DNA of 64,000 bases from Archangium lansingense (GCF_026626635.1 NZ_JAPNKA010000001.1:6758001-6822000), one strand, 5' to 3'; counted from the stretch's first letter, positions 53,643 through 62,655 are shown. Numbers and translations: made by a program. Notes: generated by a model from the sequence alone, not told the origin.

Positions 53643-54731
53643 ATGGCAAACGCTTCGAAGCTCCTGTCCCCCTTTCGCCTGGGCCGTCTCGAACTGAAGA
53701 ACCGGATGGTGATGGCGCCCATGACGCGGAGCCGGGCGCTCGTGGACGGCAACGTGCCCAACCCCCTGGCACCGACCTACTACGAGCAGCGCGCCTCGGC
53801 GGGGCTCCTCATCACCGAGGCCACCCAGGTCAGTCCCCAGGGCGTGGGGTACATCCGCACGCCTGGCATGCACTCGCCCCAGCAGGTGGCGGGCTGGAAG
53901 AAAGTGACGGATGCCGTCCATGCGGTGGGCGGAGTCATCTTCGCGCAGCTCTGGCATGTCGGGCGCGTCTCGCACCCGGACTTCCATGACGGCCAGTTGC
54001 CCGTGGCGCCCTCCGCGATCGGCTACGAGGGCGAGGTCTTCACCTTCAAGGGCAAGACGCGCATCGTGACGCCGCGAGCGCTCGAGACCGAAGAGCTTCC
54101 GGGCATCGTCGAGCAATTCCGGCGCGCGGCGGAGAACGCCAAGGAGGCGGGCTTCGATGGCGTCGAGCTGCACGGCAGCAACGGCTACCTGCTGGATCAG
54201 TTCCTGAGGGATGGCTCCAACCAGCGCACCGACGCCTACGGCGGCAGCATCGAGAACCGGGCGCGTTTCCCGCTGGAGGTGACCCGAGCGGTGGTGGGCG
54301 TCTGGGGCGCGGAGCGAGTGGGCTACCGGCTCTTGCCGCAATCGTTCGCCTACGCGGGCATGACGGACTCCACCCCGGTCGAGACGTTCACCTATATGGC
54401 CCGGGAGCTGAACCGGTTGGGACTCGGCTACCTGCATGTGACCGAGGCCGTGTCGGGCAACGGGGTGCCGAGCGAGGAGCAGCGCATCTCTCCGCTGCTG
54501 CGCAAGGCCTTCCAGGGCACCTTCATCGTCAACGGCGGCTACGACGTGAGAGCCGGAGAAGCAGCGCTCGCTCGGGGAGAAGCCGATCTCGTCGCCTACG
54601 GCGTGCCGTTCCTCGCCAATCCGGACCTGCCGGAGCGCTTCAAGCGCGAGGCCCCGCTCAACCCGCCAGACTTCCCCACCTTCTTCACGGGCGAGGAGAA
54701 GGGCTACACGGACTACCCGGCGCTGCGCTGA
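53643..54731 (+). CDS. Old Yellow Enzyme family alkene reductase
   Basis: A 362-residue FMN flavoprotein with the OYE signatures: LLSPFRLGRLELKNRMVMAPMTRSRA, FAQLWHVGRVSHPDF, the substrate-binding HGSN segment and the DGSNQRTDAYGGSIENRARFP region with catalytic Tyr. It reduces electron-poor alkenes, nitro compounds and similar electrophiles with NADPH. AAGGAAG precedes the ATG. Detoxification under AraC control is the likely role. Confidence 0.95.
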   Translation: MANASKLLSPFRLGRLELKNRMVMAPMTRSRALVDGNVPNPLAPTYYEQRASAGLLITEATQVSPQGVGYIRTPGMHSPQQVAGWKKVTDAVHAVGGVIFAQLWHVGRVSHPDFHDGQLPVAPSAIGYEGEVFTFKGKTRIVTPRALETEELPGIVEQFRRAAENAKEAGFDGVELHGSNGYLLDQFLRDGSNQRTDAYGGSIENRARFPLEVTRAVVGVWGAERVGYRLLPQSFAYAGMTDSTPVETFTYMARELNRLGLGYLHVTEAVSGNGVPSEEQRISPLLRKAFQGTFIVNGGYDVRAGEAALARGEADLVAYGVPFLANPDLPERFKREAPLNPPDFPTFFTGEEKGYTDYPALR

Positions 54732-54762
54732 TCCAGCACCAGGCTTCAGATAAGGAAGGGAG

Positions 54763-54792
54763 CGGGCGGCCCCTTGGACCTACAGCCGCCCG
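54763..54792 (+). terminator. Stem-loop after the Old Yellow Enzyme gene
   Basis: CGGGCGGC (54763-54770) and GCCGCCCG (54785-54792) form a perfect 8-bp stem with a 14-base loop, 31 bases after the stop. No T-run follows. Confidence 0.45.
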
Positions 54793-54886
54793 ACAGCACT
54801 TGAAGCGGGATGGCCCAGAGGAATTCCCCATATCACTGACGGAATTTCTCTAATGAGAGCAATAAATTCTCTCACAAGGAGCTGTC

Positions 54887-55717
54887 ATGCGACCGCTGAG
54901 CCGTCAATTCGCTTGGGCCATCTCTGGATTGCTCGTGACACTGGCATCCCTCTCCTGGGCGCAAGGGGAGCCAGCGGGGTCCTGCACCGACCCGAGAGTA
55001 TGCAACAAAGTCTGTAACCGTACCTGCAGGGCCCCATCGGGAGAGATCACCAATTGCGGTGACTTCCATGCCTGGACCTGCATCTATGAACTGCCTCCCG
55101 GTGTCTCCTCGGAGGAGCTCTGCAGCACCAGGGGCGGCCCCGTCTCCGCCCCCAATTGCACAGCAACGCCATGCAAGACGGTCACCTATCCAGCAATCGT
55201 CATCACCACCACCACCACGGCGGAGTGGAACAACAGCACGCGTAACGGAATATGCGGGGTATGCTCAACGCGAGTCCCCTTCGTCAAAACCAGGACCTCT
55301 CTGGGTCTTTGGAAGCAATTGATTGATACCGTGAACAATCGCTGCAACATCTATGAGAACTTTCAGACCATCGAAGGCGACTTGCTATGCAAGCAAGGCG
55401 ATCGCATCCTCTGCAGCAATGAATTGAGATTCGCGAACGTCTCTTGCGATCAGTTCCTGCACCCAAGCGCTCCACGCTGCCGTTCCGTGGGCTTCTTGGA
55501 AGACGGTGGTGAAGAGGTCCTGGACGTGTCAGCGCCGCCGCCACCAGCGCCCGAAGAGGAAGCGCCCGCCGGCCCGACGTGCGAAGAGATGGGCGAGGGA
55601 TGGTTTGCTTCGGGTGATGGTGCCGCGTGCGAAGAGTATTGTGGCGAAGAATGCCACATCAAATGGGATTGCGGTGGGCAACCCTGCCAGCCTCACCATT
55701 GCTGGAAGTGCCGGTGA
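54887..55717 (+). CDS. Secreted Cys-rich protein, atypical composition
   Basis: A 276-residue protein with a Sec signal peptide (cleavage near SWA-QGE), over 20 cysteines, a Thr run (ITTTTTAEW), and an acidic Pro-rich hinge before a C-terminal Cys/His/Trp-rich module ending HHCWKCR. It carries TNCGDFHAWTC, the motif shared with the protein at 43697-44008. GC content is visibly lower than in neighbours, and the upstream gap is AT-rich with a small CTCT/AGAG hairpin, consistent with recent transfer. AAGGAG lies 6 bases before the ATG. Function unknown; possibly an extracellular toxin, adhesin or bacteriocin-like protein. Confidence 0.78.
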   Translation: MRPLSRQFAWAISGLLVTLASLSWAQGEPAGSCTDPRVCNKVCNRTCRAPSGEITNCGDFHAWTCIYELPPGVSSEELCSTRGGPVSAPNCTATPCKTVTYPAIVITTTTTAEWNNSTRNGICGVCSTRVPFVKTRTSLGLWKQLIDTVNNRCNIYENFQTIEGDLLCKQGDRILCSNELRFANVSCDQFLHPSAPRCRSVGFLEDGGEEVLDVSAPPPPAPEEEAPAGPTCEEMGEGWFASGDGAACEEYCGEECHIKWDCGGQPCQPHHCWKCR

Positions 55718-55743
55718 TGGGGTCTCCACCCGGCACCTGCTGC

Positions 55744-56322
55744 TCAGGCGCCGAACCACCCCTTCTCGCGGGCCTCCTCGAGGCGGGCTTCCAGGTAGTT
55801 CCACAGGGCCGGACAGCCCGCTTTGATGGGGGGAGCGATGCGGCGGACCACGCGCTCATGGCTGATGCCGTTCTCGCGCCAGCTTTGACCCTGGTTGGCG
55901 AGGTTCAGCAGGACCGGCATGGCCCGGTCGGCGGCATGGGCGAAGCGGGCTTCCGGGGTCTCACCGCTCTCGAACTCCCGCCACAGCGCGAGGAAGGACG
56001 CGGCTTGAGGCTCTGGCAGCATCCCGAAGATCCGCGTTACCGCCGCCAGCTCCGCCGCCTTGCGCTCCTGCCAACCTTCCGTGGCGAAGACGATGGTGTC
56101 TCCGGTGTCGATCTCTCCGATGTCATGCACCAGCAGCATGGCGACCACCCGGTGGATGTCGATCGGAGCCTCGGCATAGGGCGCCAGCGAGGCGGCCAGG
56201 AGCGCGATCTGCCAGCTGTGCTCCGCGGAGTTCTCATAGCGCTCGAGGCCCAGAGGGCGGACCTTCCGCGTCACCGCCTTGAGCTTGTCCAGTTCGAGAA
56301 TGAAATCGACGATCTGCTGCAT
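55744..56322 (-). CDS. HD domain phosphohydrolase (YfbR/HDDC2-like)
   Basis: A 192-residue HD-superfamily protein: first His in NSAEHSW, the HD pair in LLVHDIGEID, and a later Asp in AADRAMPVLLN. The N-terminus (LELDKLKAVTRKV) and length match YfbR/HDDC2 5'-deoxynucleotidase-like enzymes that remove phosphate from deoxynucleoside monophosphates. It is divergent from the LysR gene across about 105 bases. Confidence 0.88.
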   Translation of the reverse strand: MQQIVDFILELDKLKAVTRKVRPLGLERYENSAEHSWQIALLAASLAPYAEAPIDIHRVVAMLLVHDIGEIDTGDTIVFATEGWQERKAAELAAVTRIFGMLPEPQAASFLALWREFESGETPEARFAHAADRAMPVLLNLANQGQSWRENGISHERVVRRIAPPIKAGCPALWNYLEARLEEAREKGWFGA

Positions 56323-56428
56323 GGGGCTGCCTCCTCCGGTCGAGCCCGAATAGCCCCGCGCCTTCGCGCGAAAAACTGGCTAGGGTTCCGGTCAGCCCGG
56401 ACAGCGGTGTCCGGAATGAGGGGTCGTC

Positions 56429-57316
56429 GTGGACAGGCTGGGAGCACTGAACGTCTTCGTGCAGGCGGCTGAGACGCGGAGTTTCGTGGCCGCGGGGCGG
56501 CAGCTCGGGGTGTCCGCCTCCGCCGTGGGCAAGGCGGTGGCGCGCCTCGAGGAGCGGCTGGGGGTTCGCCTCTTTCACCGCAGCACGAGAAGCATGACGC
56601 TCACCCCCGAGGGGCGCCTGTTCCTCGAGCGTTGCCGGCGGATCTTCGGCGAGGTGGAAGCGGCCGAGCAGGAACTGTCCCAAGCGACCGCCGCGCCGAG
56701 GGGGGCCCTCCGGGTCAGCCTGCCGCTCTTTGGCACGCTGCTGATGCCCACCCTCGCCTCCTTCATGCGGACGTATCCAGAGATCCGGATGGAGTTGGAC
56801 TTCACGGATCGGCTCGTCGACGTCATCGAAGAGGGCTTTGACGCCGTGATACGGACCGGCGCAGCGAGCGATTCCCGCCTGATGAGCCGCAAGCTCGGGA
56901 CGTTCCGCCACCGGCTCGTCGCGTCGCCGGAGTATCTCGCGCGACACGGGCGCCCGAAGGTACCGGAAGATCTGCGTACTCATGCCTGCCTCCACCACCG
57001 GCACCCGGTCACCGGCAAGTTGGAGCCCTGGCCGCTGCTTCGTCGCAACGACGGTCCGGAGCTGGAACTGCCGGCCACCATTATCGCGAGCACAGTCGAG
57101 GCGCGGATCTACCTTGCCGAGCAGGGCTTCGGAATTGCCTGCCTGCCACCCTTCGCCATCGAGCGCCAGCTCGCGGAGGGAAAGCTGGTGTCGCTCCTGG
57201 AGAACAGCATGAGAGACGTCGGCACACTGCGTGTGCTCTGGCCAGCGAGCCGCAATCTCTCTCCGAAGGTCCGGGTGTTCGTCGACTTCCTGGCCGAGCA
57301 CCTCTTCAAGGACTGA
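56429..57316 (+). CDS. LysR family transcriptional regulator
   Basis: A 295-residue regulator with an N-terminal winged helix-turn-helix (LGALNVFVQAAETRSFVAAGRQLGVSASAVGKAVARLE) and a C-terminal periplasmic-binding-like effector domain. LysR proteins usually act on the divergent neighbour, here the HD-domain gene. The GTG start follows AGGGG. Confidence 0.92.
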   Translation: MDRLGALNVFVQAAETRSFVAAGRQLGVSASAVGKAVARLEERLGVRLFHRSTRSMTLTPEGRLFLERCRRIFGEVEAAEQELSQATAAPRGALRVSLPLFGTLLMPTLASFMRTYPEIRMELDFTDRLVDVIEEGFDAVIRTGAASDSRLMSRKLGTFRHRLVASPEYLARHGRPKVPEDLRTHACLHHRHPVTGKLEPWPLLRRNDGPELELPATIIASTVEARIYLAEQGFGIACLPPFAIERQLAEGKLVSLLENSMRDVGTLRVLWPASRNLSPKVRVFVDFLAEHLFKD

Positions 57317-57480
57317 GGCCCGTTTGCTTCAGCGATCCTGCTGCTGGCCTGCTTCCTGGTAGGCCTCCAGTCGTCCTGTGCCACGCCTCAGAAAAGGCAA
57401 ACCGCCCCAGCGCGGAAAGTCATCTTTCTCATGGCGAAGACACGGGCGGGGACCACGGTCGTCATCGGCATGTCAGCTCC
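57317..57480 (+). pseudogene. Possible 5'-truncated lipoprotein remnant
   Basis: Directly after the LysR stop, in the same frame, an open stretch without a start codon encodes a hydrophobic core and lipobox (LLLACFLVGLQSSC) followed by a soluble segment. It looks like a lipoprotein signal peptide that has lost its first codons, and it leads into the secreted PD-(D/E)XK-like gene region in a different frame. It may be a decayed gene or a chance frame. Confidence 0.3.
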
Positions 57481-57524
57481 TCATGGTTCCCTCCCCAATC
57501 GAACCGGGGAGGAGCATGTTGGAC

Positions 57525-58268
57525 ATGAAGAACAGTGGAACCAGGATGAGGAGCACCTTGGGGCTTGCGGGTTTTCTCCTGGTGCTCATGGCGGCCCTCG
57601 GAGCCCAGGCGGAGCCGCCCTCCTCCAAGCTCCCTGGCCGTAAGCCGGACTCCAAGGAGCCCTGGGGCGCTTTTCTTGGCAAGGCCGCACATTTCGCCAT
57701 TGGCAGAGCGTACCGCGTGCAGCACCCCTCCCGCGTCGTCTTCCTCGACACCGTCGACCTCTACAGAATTGTGGAGAAGGGAAAGTTGGGGGACCCCGAG
57801 CGTCTTCCGGAGCTCGTGAGGCTCTTGCGCCCGGACATCACCGATACCTACGCCCTCGTGCTGTTCGAGCTCAAGCCGGACAATGAGGAGTCGCGCGGGG
57901 AAGGGAGAGAACAGGCGGGGCGCTACCTGGCAGCGCTCAACAAGGCCGTCGAGCCTGACAAGAAGCTCGTGGGAGGCACCGGCTTCGAGGGGTCGCTCTT
58001 CCTCGAGTTCGAGAACGGGGGAGCACTCTGGCAGTTGTCCTGGCGCACGCCAGAGCCCGGAGTGACGCTGTACCGCTGGAGCTACCGGCGCAAGAAGCCC
58101 CATGCTTCTTGGAAGGAGCGAGCGGCCCAGAAGGAAGAGGAATTGCCCAGGGAAGAAATAGAGCAACGTGGTGAGTTGGCCGAGCAGGCGATCCGGGCCG
58201 CCTATGACGGGGGCGAATGGCCCAAGGGCTTCCAGGGCCAGGTCTACCTGCCTGTGGACTGCCGCTGA
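57525..58268 (+). CDS. Secreted protein with PD-(D/E)XK nuclease-like motif
   Basis: A 247-residue protein with a Sec signal peptide (cleavage near AQA-EPP, about residue 29). Residues 102-140 show the PD-(D/E)XK pattern: RPDI (P103-D104), then VLFELKP with E115-x-K117, then Q130 and Y134 in EQAGRYLAALNK, as seen in restriction-endonuclease-fold toxins. The C-terminal region is charged and helical. The likely role is a secreted nuclease effector, but some such folds are inactive. Start ATG 57525 has AGGAG 10 bases upstream; ATG 57516 is also in frame. Confidence 0.7.
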   Translation: MKNSGTRMRSTLGLAGFLLVLMAALGAQAEPPSSKLPGRKPDSKEPWGAFLGKAAHFAIGRAYRVQHPSRVVFLDTVDLYRIVEKGKLGDPERLPELVRLLRPDITDTYALVLFELKPDNEESRGEGREQAGRYLAALNKAVEPDKKLVGGTGFEGSLFLEFENGGALWQLSWRTPEPGVTLYRWSYRRKKPHASWKERAAQKEEELPREEIEQRGELAEQAIRAAYDGGEWPKGFQGQVYLPVDCR

Positions 58269-58355
58269 GCGGGCGGGAGGCGTCTGCCACCCTCGGCGCG
58301 AGCGAAGTGCCTGGCGCTTGAGGCGCGTCTGACCGCTGTGGTAGGGCGAAAAGCC

Positions 58356-59159
58356 ATGACCCCGGAACAGTCCTCTGTGCTCGAGTTTCCAGCATGGCTC
58401 TACGGCACCATCGCCGCCATCCGCCGCAAGGCGAGAGCCGAGGGGCGCTGGTGGGCCCGGGAGTACCTCAAGACCGGTGCCTTTCCCCAGCCCCGGCAGA
58501 TGCGCCAGGTGCCGCCCGGCGAGGTTCTGTTGATGCACTCGGGGGCCGACTTCGACACGGGCGACCCCCGCTGGCGGATGCACATGTTCGGCGCCGTCTT
58601 CATGGACTTGAATGAAGGCGTCCCGAAGGAGGAGCGTCAACGTATGAGGGAGGCCTTCGAGTCCTTCTGCCTCGGCACCCCTTGGGGCGCCCTCGAATAT
58701 ACCGTGTCTCCGTCCCCGCCGCGGAGCGCGGAGCGCGTGGCGAACCGGCTCGCCTCGGTGCTCCGCTTCTGGGAGGTGCTCCAGGGCCCTCGCTACGCGT
58801 TCTGGTCGTTCGAGCAGAAGTACACGCTGGACGAGCTCATGGAGGATATCTACGGCAAGACCCTGGAGGCCTGGTGCCCCGGAGGCCCTGCCTCGGTTCG
58901 CGAGCACCTGGCCCTGACGGTGGAACGCATGGCTCGCGCGACCCGAGAGGACTGCCTGGAGGCCGTGCTCCGGGTGATGCCTGTCGTGGTGGAGATGGAC
59001 GCCGACTTGAAGCACCGCGAGGCGCTCAGCGACACGGACTTCCTGCGCGAGCGCCTCCGCGCGCTTCCCCCGAAGGACTTCGAGGATGTTTCCAGCGCCG
59101 ACAAATACGCGGTGAGCGGGCAATTGTGGGCCTGGAACAGGGAGTTGGGGCGTCATTAG
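58356..59159 (+). CDS. Cytosolic protein of unknown function, candidate immunity partner
   Basis: A 267-residue soluble protein without signal peptide or membrane helix; acidic and Arg-rich, with many Trp and Phe residues (VLRFWEVLQGPRYAFWSFEQK). I do not recognise a domain. It follows the secreted nuclease-like gene by 87 bases on the same strand, so an immunity role is a reasonable hypothesis. AGGG lies before the ATG; a GTG at 58338 is a possible alternative. Confidence 0.75.
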   Translation: MTPEQSSVLEFPAWLYGTIAAIRRKARAEGRWWAREYLKTGAFPQPRQMRQVPPGEVLLMHSGADFDTGDPRWRMHMFGAVFMDLNEGVPKEERQRMREAFESFCLGTPWGALEYTVSPSPPRSAERVANRLASVLRFWEVLQGPRYAFWSFEQKYTLDELMEDIYGKTLEAWCPGGPASVREHLALTVERMARATREDCLEAVLRVMPVVVEMDADLKHREALSDTDFLRERLRALPPKDFEDVSSADKYAVSGQLWAWNRELGRH

Positions 59160-59205
59160 CATCAACGGGTTGGGTCTCCGCTGTGCTGGTTGTGACCCTA
59201 CCGTG

Positions 59206-60522
59206 TCAGCTCGCCACCGGCTCCGCGGTGCCCCGGGGCTCGAGGCGCAAGGGCTGCGCGCGGCCATAGGTGAGTGAGCGCCACAGCCACTCGGCCGGTC
59301 CGAAGCGGAAGCGCGACAGCCACCAGTGACTGAACGGTATCTGCAGCGCGAAGACGGCAAGCGAGACCGCCACGCAGCGCGACGGCGGCATCCGGCCCAC
59401 GAGGCCCAGCCCCCAGCCGTCATAGATGCAGAGGCTCACCACGGACTCCAGTAGATAGTTGGTGAGCGCCATGCGGCCCACCGGGGCCAGCACATTCATC
59501 ACCCGCCGCCACCGCTCACGCTGGAAGAGCAGCGCGAAGGCGGACACATACACCGCGGCCAGTCCCAGGTAACCCAGCTCCGAGACGGCGGACAGGACGA
59601 ACATCCAGGAATCCTTCGTCGGATCCACCAGGCCAGCGATGCGCAGGCGCTGAATCACCAGCCCCGTGCCATTGCCCAGCACGCCCAGCACGAGCCCCCA
59701 GACGAGCAGCCGGCGGTGCCAATGGCGGTTGCGCTCCACGTCCTGCAGCAGCAAATGCCGCCCCGCGATCAGGCCCAGCAGGAAGCGACCCAGGATGACG
59801 ACCATCCAGAGCAGCCGGTTGACCCGGAAGAACGAGTCCACGTAGTAGCGCGCGTTCGCCGACTGGGTCGTCCAGAAGGAGTCGCTGGAGAGCCCCGCCA
59901 GGAACTGCGCCCGCAGTTGGGCTTCGTGGCTCTCATGGGCCTTGGCCGCCTCGGCCGCCGCCTGCGCGCCGTGCAGCAGGATGGGGACGAAGTTCTGGAG
60001 GGCGTGCACCAGCAGCGGCACCACCAGCATCAACACCACCACCCAGGTGAGCAGCACCCGATCCGAGCGCTGGTAGAAGAGCAGCAGCGCGAAGCCCACC
60101 ACCGCGTAGGTGGAGAGGACGTCGCCCACCCAGAGGGCGAAGATGTGCGTCACGCCAATGCCCAGCAGCACCAACAGCCGCCGCGAGTACAGCGGGACGA
60201 TGGAGGTCCCCCGAGCCTTGGCGCGGGAGAGCTGGATGGAGAAGCCCAGCCCGAAGAGGAAGGAGAAGATCGTGACGAACTTCTGGTTCACGAAGAAGTG
60301 GTAGAGGGAGCTGACGACGGTCTCGAACGGTGGAGCCGCCAGCGCAAGGGCCTGGTCGCGAGGCAGCAGGTTGCGGCCGCTGAACCAGGTGAAGCTGTTG
60401 GACACGAAGACACCGCACAGCGCGAAGCCACGCAGCACATCCAGCAGCGACACGCGTTCGGAGAGGTCCACCGGGAGGGCTGGGGCGCTGGGGCTCGGCG
60501 TGGGAGAAGTGGGGGCGGACAT
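59206..60522 (-). CDS. DUF418 (YeiB-like) membrane protein
   Basis: A 438-residue polytopic protein with the DUF418 hallmarks: an N-terminal SLLDVLRGFALCGVFVSN start, FFVNQKFVTIFSFLFGLGF, and a C-terminal VGRMALTNYLLESVV ... GPAEWLWRSLTYG region. The family includes acyltransferase-like transporters of unknown substrate. It is divergent from the glycosidase gene with 93 bases between starts. Confidence 0.92.
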   Translation of the reverse strand: MSAPTSPTPSPSAPALPVDLSERVSLLDVLRGFALCGVFVSNSFTWFSGRNLLPRDQALALAAPPFETVVSSLYHFFVNQKFVTIFSFLFGLGFSIQLSRAKARGTSIVPLYSRRLLVLLGIGVTHIFALWVGDVLSTYAVVGFALLLFYQRSDRVLLTWVVVLMLVVPLLVHALQNFVPILLHGAQAAAEAAKAHESHEAQLRAQFLAGLSSDSFWTTQSANARYYVDSFFRVNRLLWMVVILGRFLLGLIAGRHLLLQDVERNRHWHRRLLVWGLVLGVLGNGTGLVIQRLRIAGLVDPTKDSWMFVLSAVSELGYLGLAAVYVSAFALLFQRERWRRVMNVLAPVGRMALTNYLLESVVSLCIYDGWGLGLVGRMPPSRCVAVSLAVFALQIPFSHWWLSRFRFGPAEWLWRSLTYGRAQPLRLEPRGTAEPVAS

Positions 60523-60615
60523 GCTCCCAGCAGATCCCCGCTTCCTCCTTGCGTCAACCTCAGCGGCTGCGCGAAGAAGAACGCCAAGCCGATGAAGCGG
60601 AGGAGGATCTCACCC

Positions 60616-62094
60616 ATGCGACACACCCTGGCCCGACTCTCCCTGACCCTGTTCGCGGTGCTCGCCGCGTGCCATGAGGCCCCCGAGGTGGGGAGGGAGC
60701 CCGAAAATCCAGAAGCAGCGGCACTCATCAACGCCCGGACACTGACGTGCTCCGCCCTCCAGGTGCTGCGCGGCTCCATCGGGTCGGGACAGGGAGCGCA
60801 AGCCCTCGCCAGCCAGACCCTGTCCGGCACCGAGGATCGCTGGGCCGAGTACGTGGAGTTCGCCGCCAACAGCTCGGCGACATGCACCTATGCGCTGCCG
60901 CAGGACGTGAGTGCGTCGGCGATACAGGCGGCGGAGGTGAGCATCAACTACCGCGGCCCCACGCGTTCGGAGATGCGTTGGACCTTCGAGGCCTGGGACT
61001 ACCAGGCCGGTGCCTGGGTGGTGGTGAGCGACAACACCTTCGCCAGCTCCTGGAGGTGGACATCCACATCGCTCGCCCTTCCCTCTCCGGTGGGACGCTT
61101 CGTGAGCGGTGGCCCCTTCAAGTTGCGCTACGGCACGACGTCCTCGGCGGATGCCTCGCTGCTCGATCTGCTGGTGGTGCGTATCCAGCTCGAGGGGACG
61201 GACGCGGGCACCTCGACGCCAGACGCTGGCAGCTCGACACCAGACGCGGGGGCCTCCGATGCGGGCACCGTTCCGCCCGTGCCCTGGGAGGGTGTCACCA
61301 GCTTCACCTACCAGCTGACCCAGTATTCCAACGACCGGCTGGACCAGATTGCCGCCTCCAAGTTCAACCTGGCCATCATCGAGCTCTCACGTGATGGATC
61401 GAACGGCTACTTCCGGAGCGATGAGCTCACGACGGTGAAGGCCACCGGCAAGCAGGTGCTCGCCTACTTCGAGATCGGCGCCATCGAGGAGTACCGCCCC
61501 GAATGGAGCCAGGTGCCCGCGGACATGAAGCTCGGCGCGGTGGACGGCTGGCCGGACGAGCAGTACGTGAAGTACTGGGACGAGCGCTGGTGGCCCATCG
61601 TCCAGGGCCGTATCGACCAGGCCCTCGCCGCCGGCTTCAATGGCTGCTACCTGGACATGGTGGTGACCTACGAGGAGATCGCCGCCAACGCCGCGGGCAC
61701 CAACCGTGACGACCTGGCGCGCAAGATGGTGGCGCTCATCTCGCGCATCAGCCAGTACGCGAAGTCCAAGAACCCCTCCTTCCGGGTCATGCCGCAGAAC
61801 GCCCCCGAGCTCATCGACTACGCGGGCTATCTCGACGCCATCGATGGGCTGGGCATGGAGGACATGTACTGGTCGGACGACGTGGCGTGCTCCGCGGACT
61901 GGTGCGCGGAGAATCGTACCAACGCCGCTCGCGTGCGTGCCGCGGGCAAGCTCGTCCTCTCCGTGGACTACGCGGTGCAGTCCGCGCACATCGCCGATGC
62001 CTATACCCGCTCGCGTGCGGCTGGCTTCGTTCCCTACGTCTCCGTACGTGCGCTCAACAAGATGACCGTGAACGCTGGGTGGGACCCGCAGTAG
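60616..62094 (+). CDS. GH114-like (endo-alpha-1,4-polygalactosaminidase) lipoprotein
   Basis: A 492-residue lipoprotein (FAVLAAC, Cys 19). Residues about 40-195 are a beta-sandwich carbohydrate-binding-like module, followed by an Asp-Ala-Gly linker typical of Myxococcota (PDAGSSTPDAGASDAG). The C-terminal 270 residues are a TIM-barrel of the GH114/TM1410 type (VLAYFEIGAIEEYRPEW, GFNGCYLDMVVTYEEI, DAIDGLGMEDMYWSDD). It may cleave galactosaminogalactan-like or related polysaccharides outside the cell, fitting predation. AGGAGG is 9 bases before the ATG. Confidence 0.87.
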   Translation: MRHTLARLSLTLFAVLAACHEAPEVGREPENPEAAALINARTLTCSALQVLRGSIGSGQGAQALASQTLSGTEDRWAEYVEFAANSSATCTYALPQDVSASAIQAAEVSINYRGPTRSEMRWTFEAWDYQAGAWVVVSDNTFASSWRWTSTSLALPSPVGRFVSGGPFKLRYGTTSSADASLLDLLVVRIQLEGTDAGTSTPDAGSSTPDAGASDAGTVPPVPWEGVTSFTYQLTQYSNDRLDQIAASKFNLAIIELSRDGSNGYFRSDELTTVKATGKQVLAYFEIGAIEEYRPEWSQVPADMKLGAVDGWPDEQYVKYWDERWWPIVQGRIDQALAAGFNGCYLDMVVTYEEIAANAAGTNRDDLARKMVALISRISQYAKSKNPSFRVMPQNAPELIDYAGYLDAIDGLGMEDMYWSDDVACSADWCAENRTNAARVRAAGKLVLSVDYAVQSAHIADAYTRSRAAGFVPYVSVRALNKMTVNAGWDPQ

Positions 62095-62144
62095 GGTACG
62101 CGAATGGCGACCTGGACCCGGGCCGCCCCTGTGCAGGTCCCCGT

Positions 62145-62540
62145 TCACGGGGCGCCGTGGAACACCGCCTCGACGTTGTTGCCGTCCGGGTCGAACACGA
62201 AGGCACCGTAGTAGGCGGGGTGATAGAGAGGCCGCTCGCCGGGGGCGCCGTTGTCCTTCCCGCCCCCCTTCAGCGCCGCGCGGTGGAACGCCTCCACGGC
62301 CGTCCGGTCCTTCGCGGTGAAGGCCACGTGGCGGGGCGAGGCGGGCTCCTTCACTTCTATGACCCAGAGGCAGAGCTTGCCGGGCGGGCCGAAGGCACAC
62401 ATCCGGCGGCCGGGGAACTCCGGGTCCCACGTGGCGGTCATCTCCCGCTCCAGGCCGTAGCCCAGGGGGGCGAGCGCCGACTCATAAAATGCTTTCGTTG
62501 CGGGGTAGTTGGTTGCGTAGAAGCTCAGGTGGTCGATCAT
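62145..62540 (-). CDS. VOC family (glyoxalase/dioxygenase-fold) protein
   Basis: A 131-residue protein with the paired beta-alpha-beta-beta-beta pattern of the vicinal oxygen chelate family: an N-terminal IDHLSFYATNYPATKAFYE and a C-terminal YYGAFVFDPDGNNVEAVFH. Metal ligands are suggested by His 4 and the Glu near the C-terminus. It could be a glyoxalase, an antibiotic-resistance or a dioxygenase-type enzyme; the substrate is unknown. It converges with the glycosidase gene. Confidence 0.9.
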   Translation of the reverse strand: MIDHLSFYATNYPATKAFYESALAPLGYGLEREMTATWDPEFPGRRMCAFGPPGKLCLWVIEVKEPASPRHVAFTAKDRTAVEAFHRAALKGGGKDNGAPGERPLYHPAYYGAFVFDPDGNNVEAVFHGAP

Positions 62541-62655
62541 GGTGACGCCCTCCTATCAGAGCATCTCGGACCGCGCTTGACCGTCCCTGCGCGGCGAGAG
62601 CTTCTCGGGCGTCCCCGTAGTGCTGGTGATTCGAACCTGTCTCCCCTGCCCTGCG

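Noticed and set aside
57462-59423. A 653-codon minus-strand open frame across the secreted nuclease-like gene and its neighbour
   Set aside because: Arg/Leu/His-rich shadow with no start context; the plus-strand genes have signal peptide, motifs and ribosome-binding sites.
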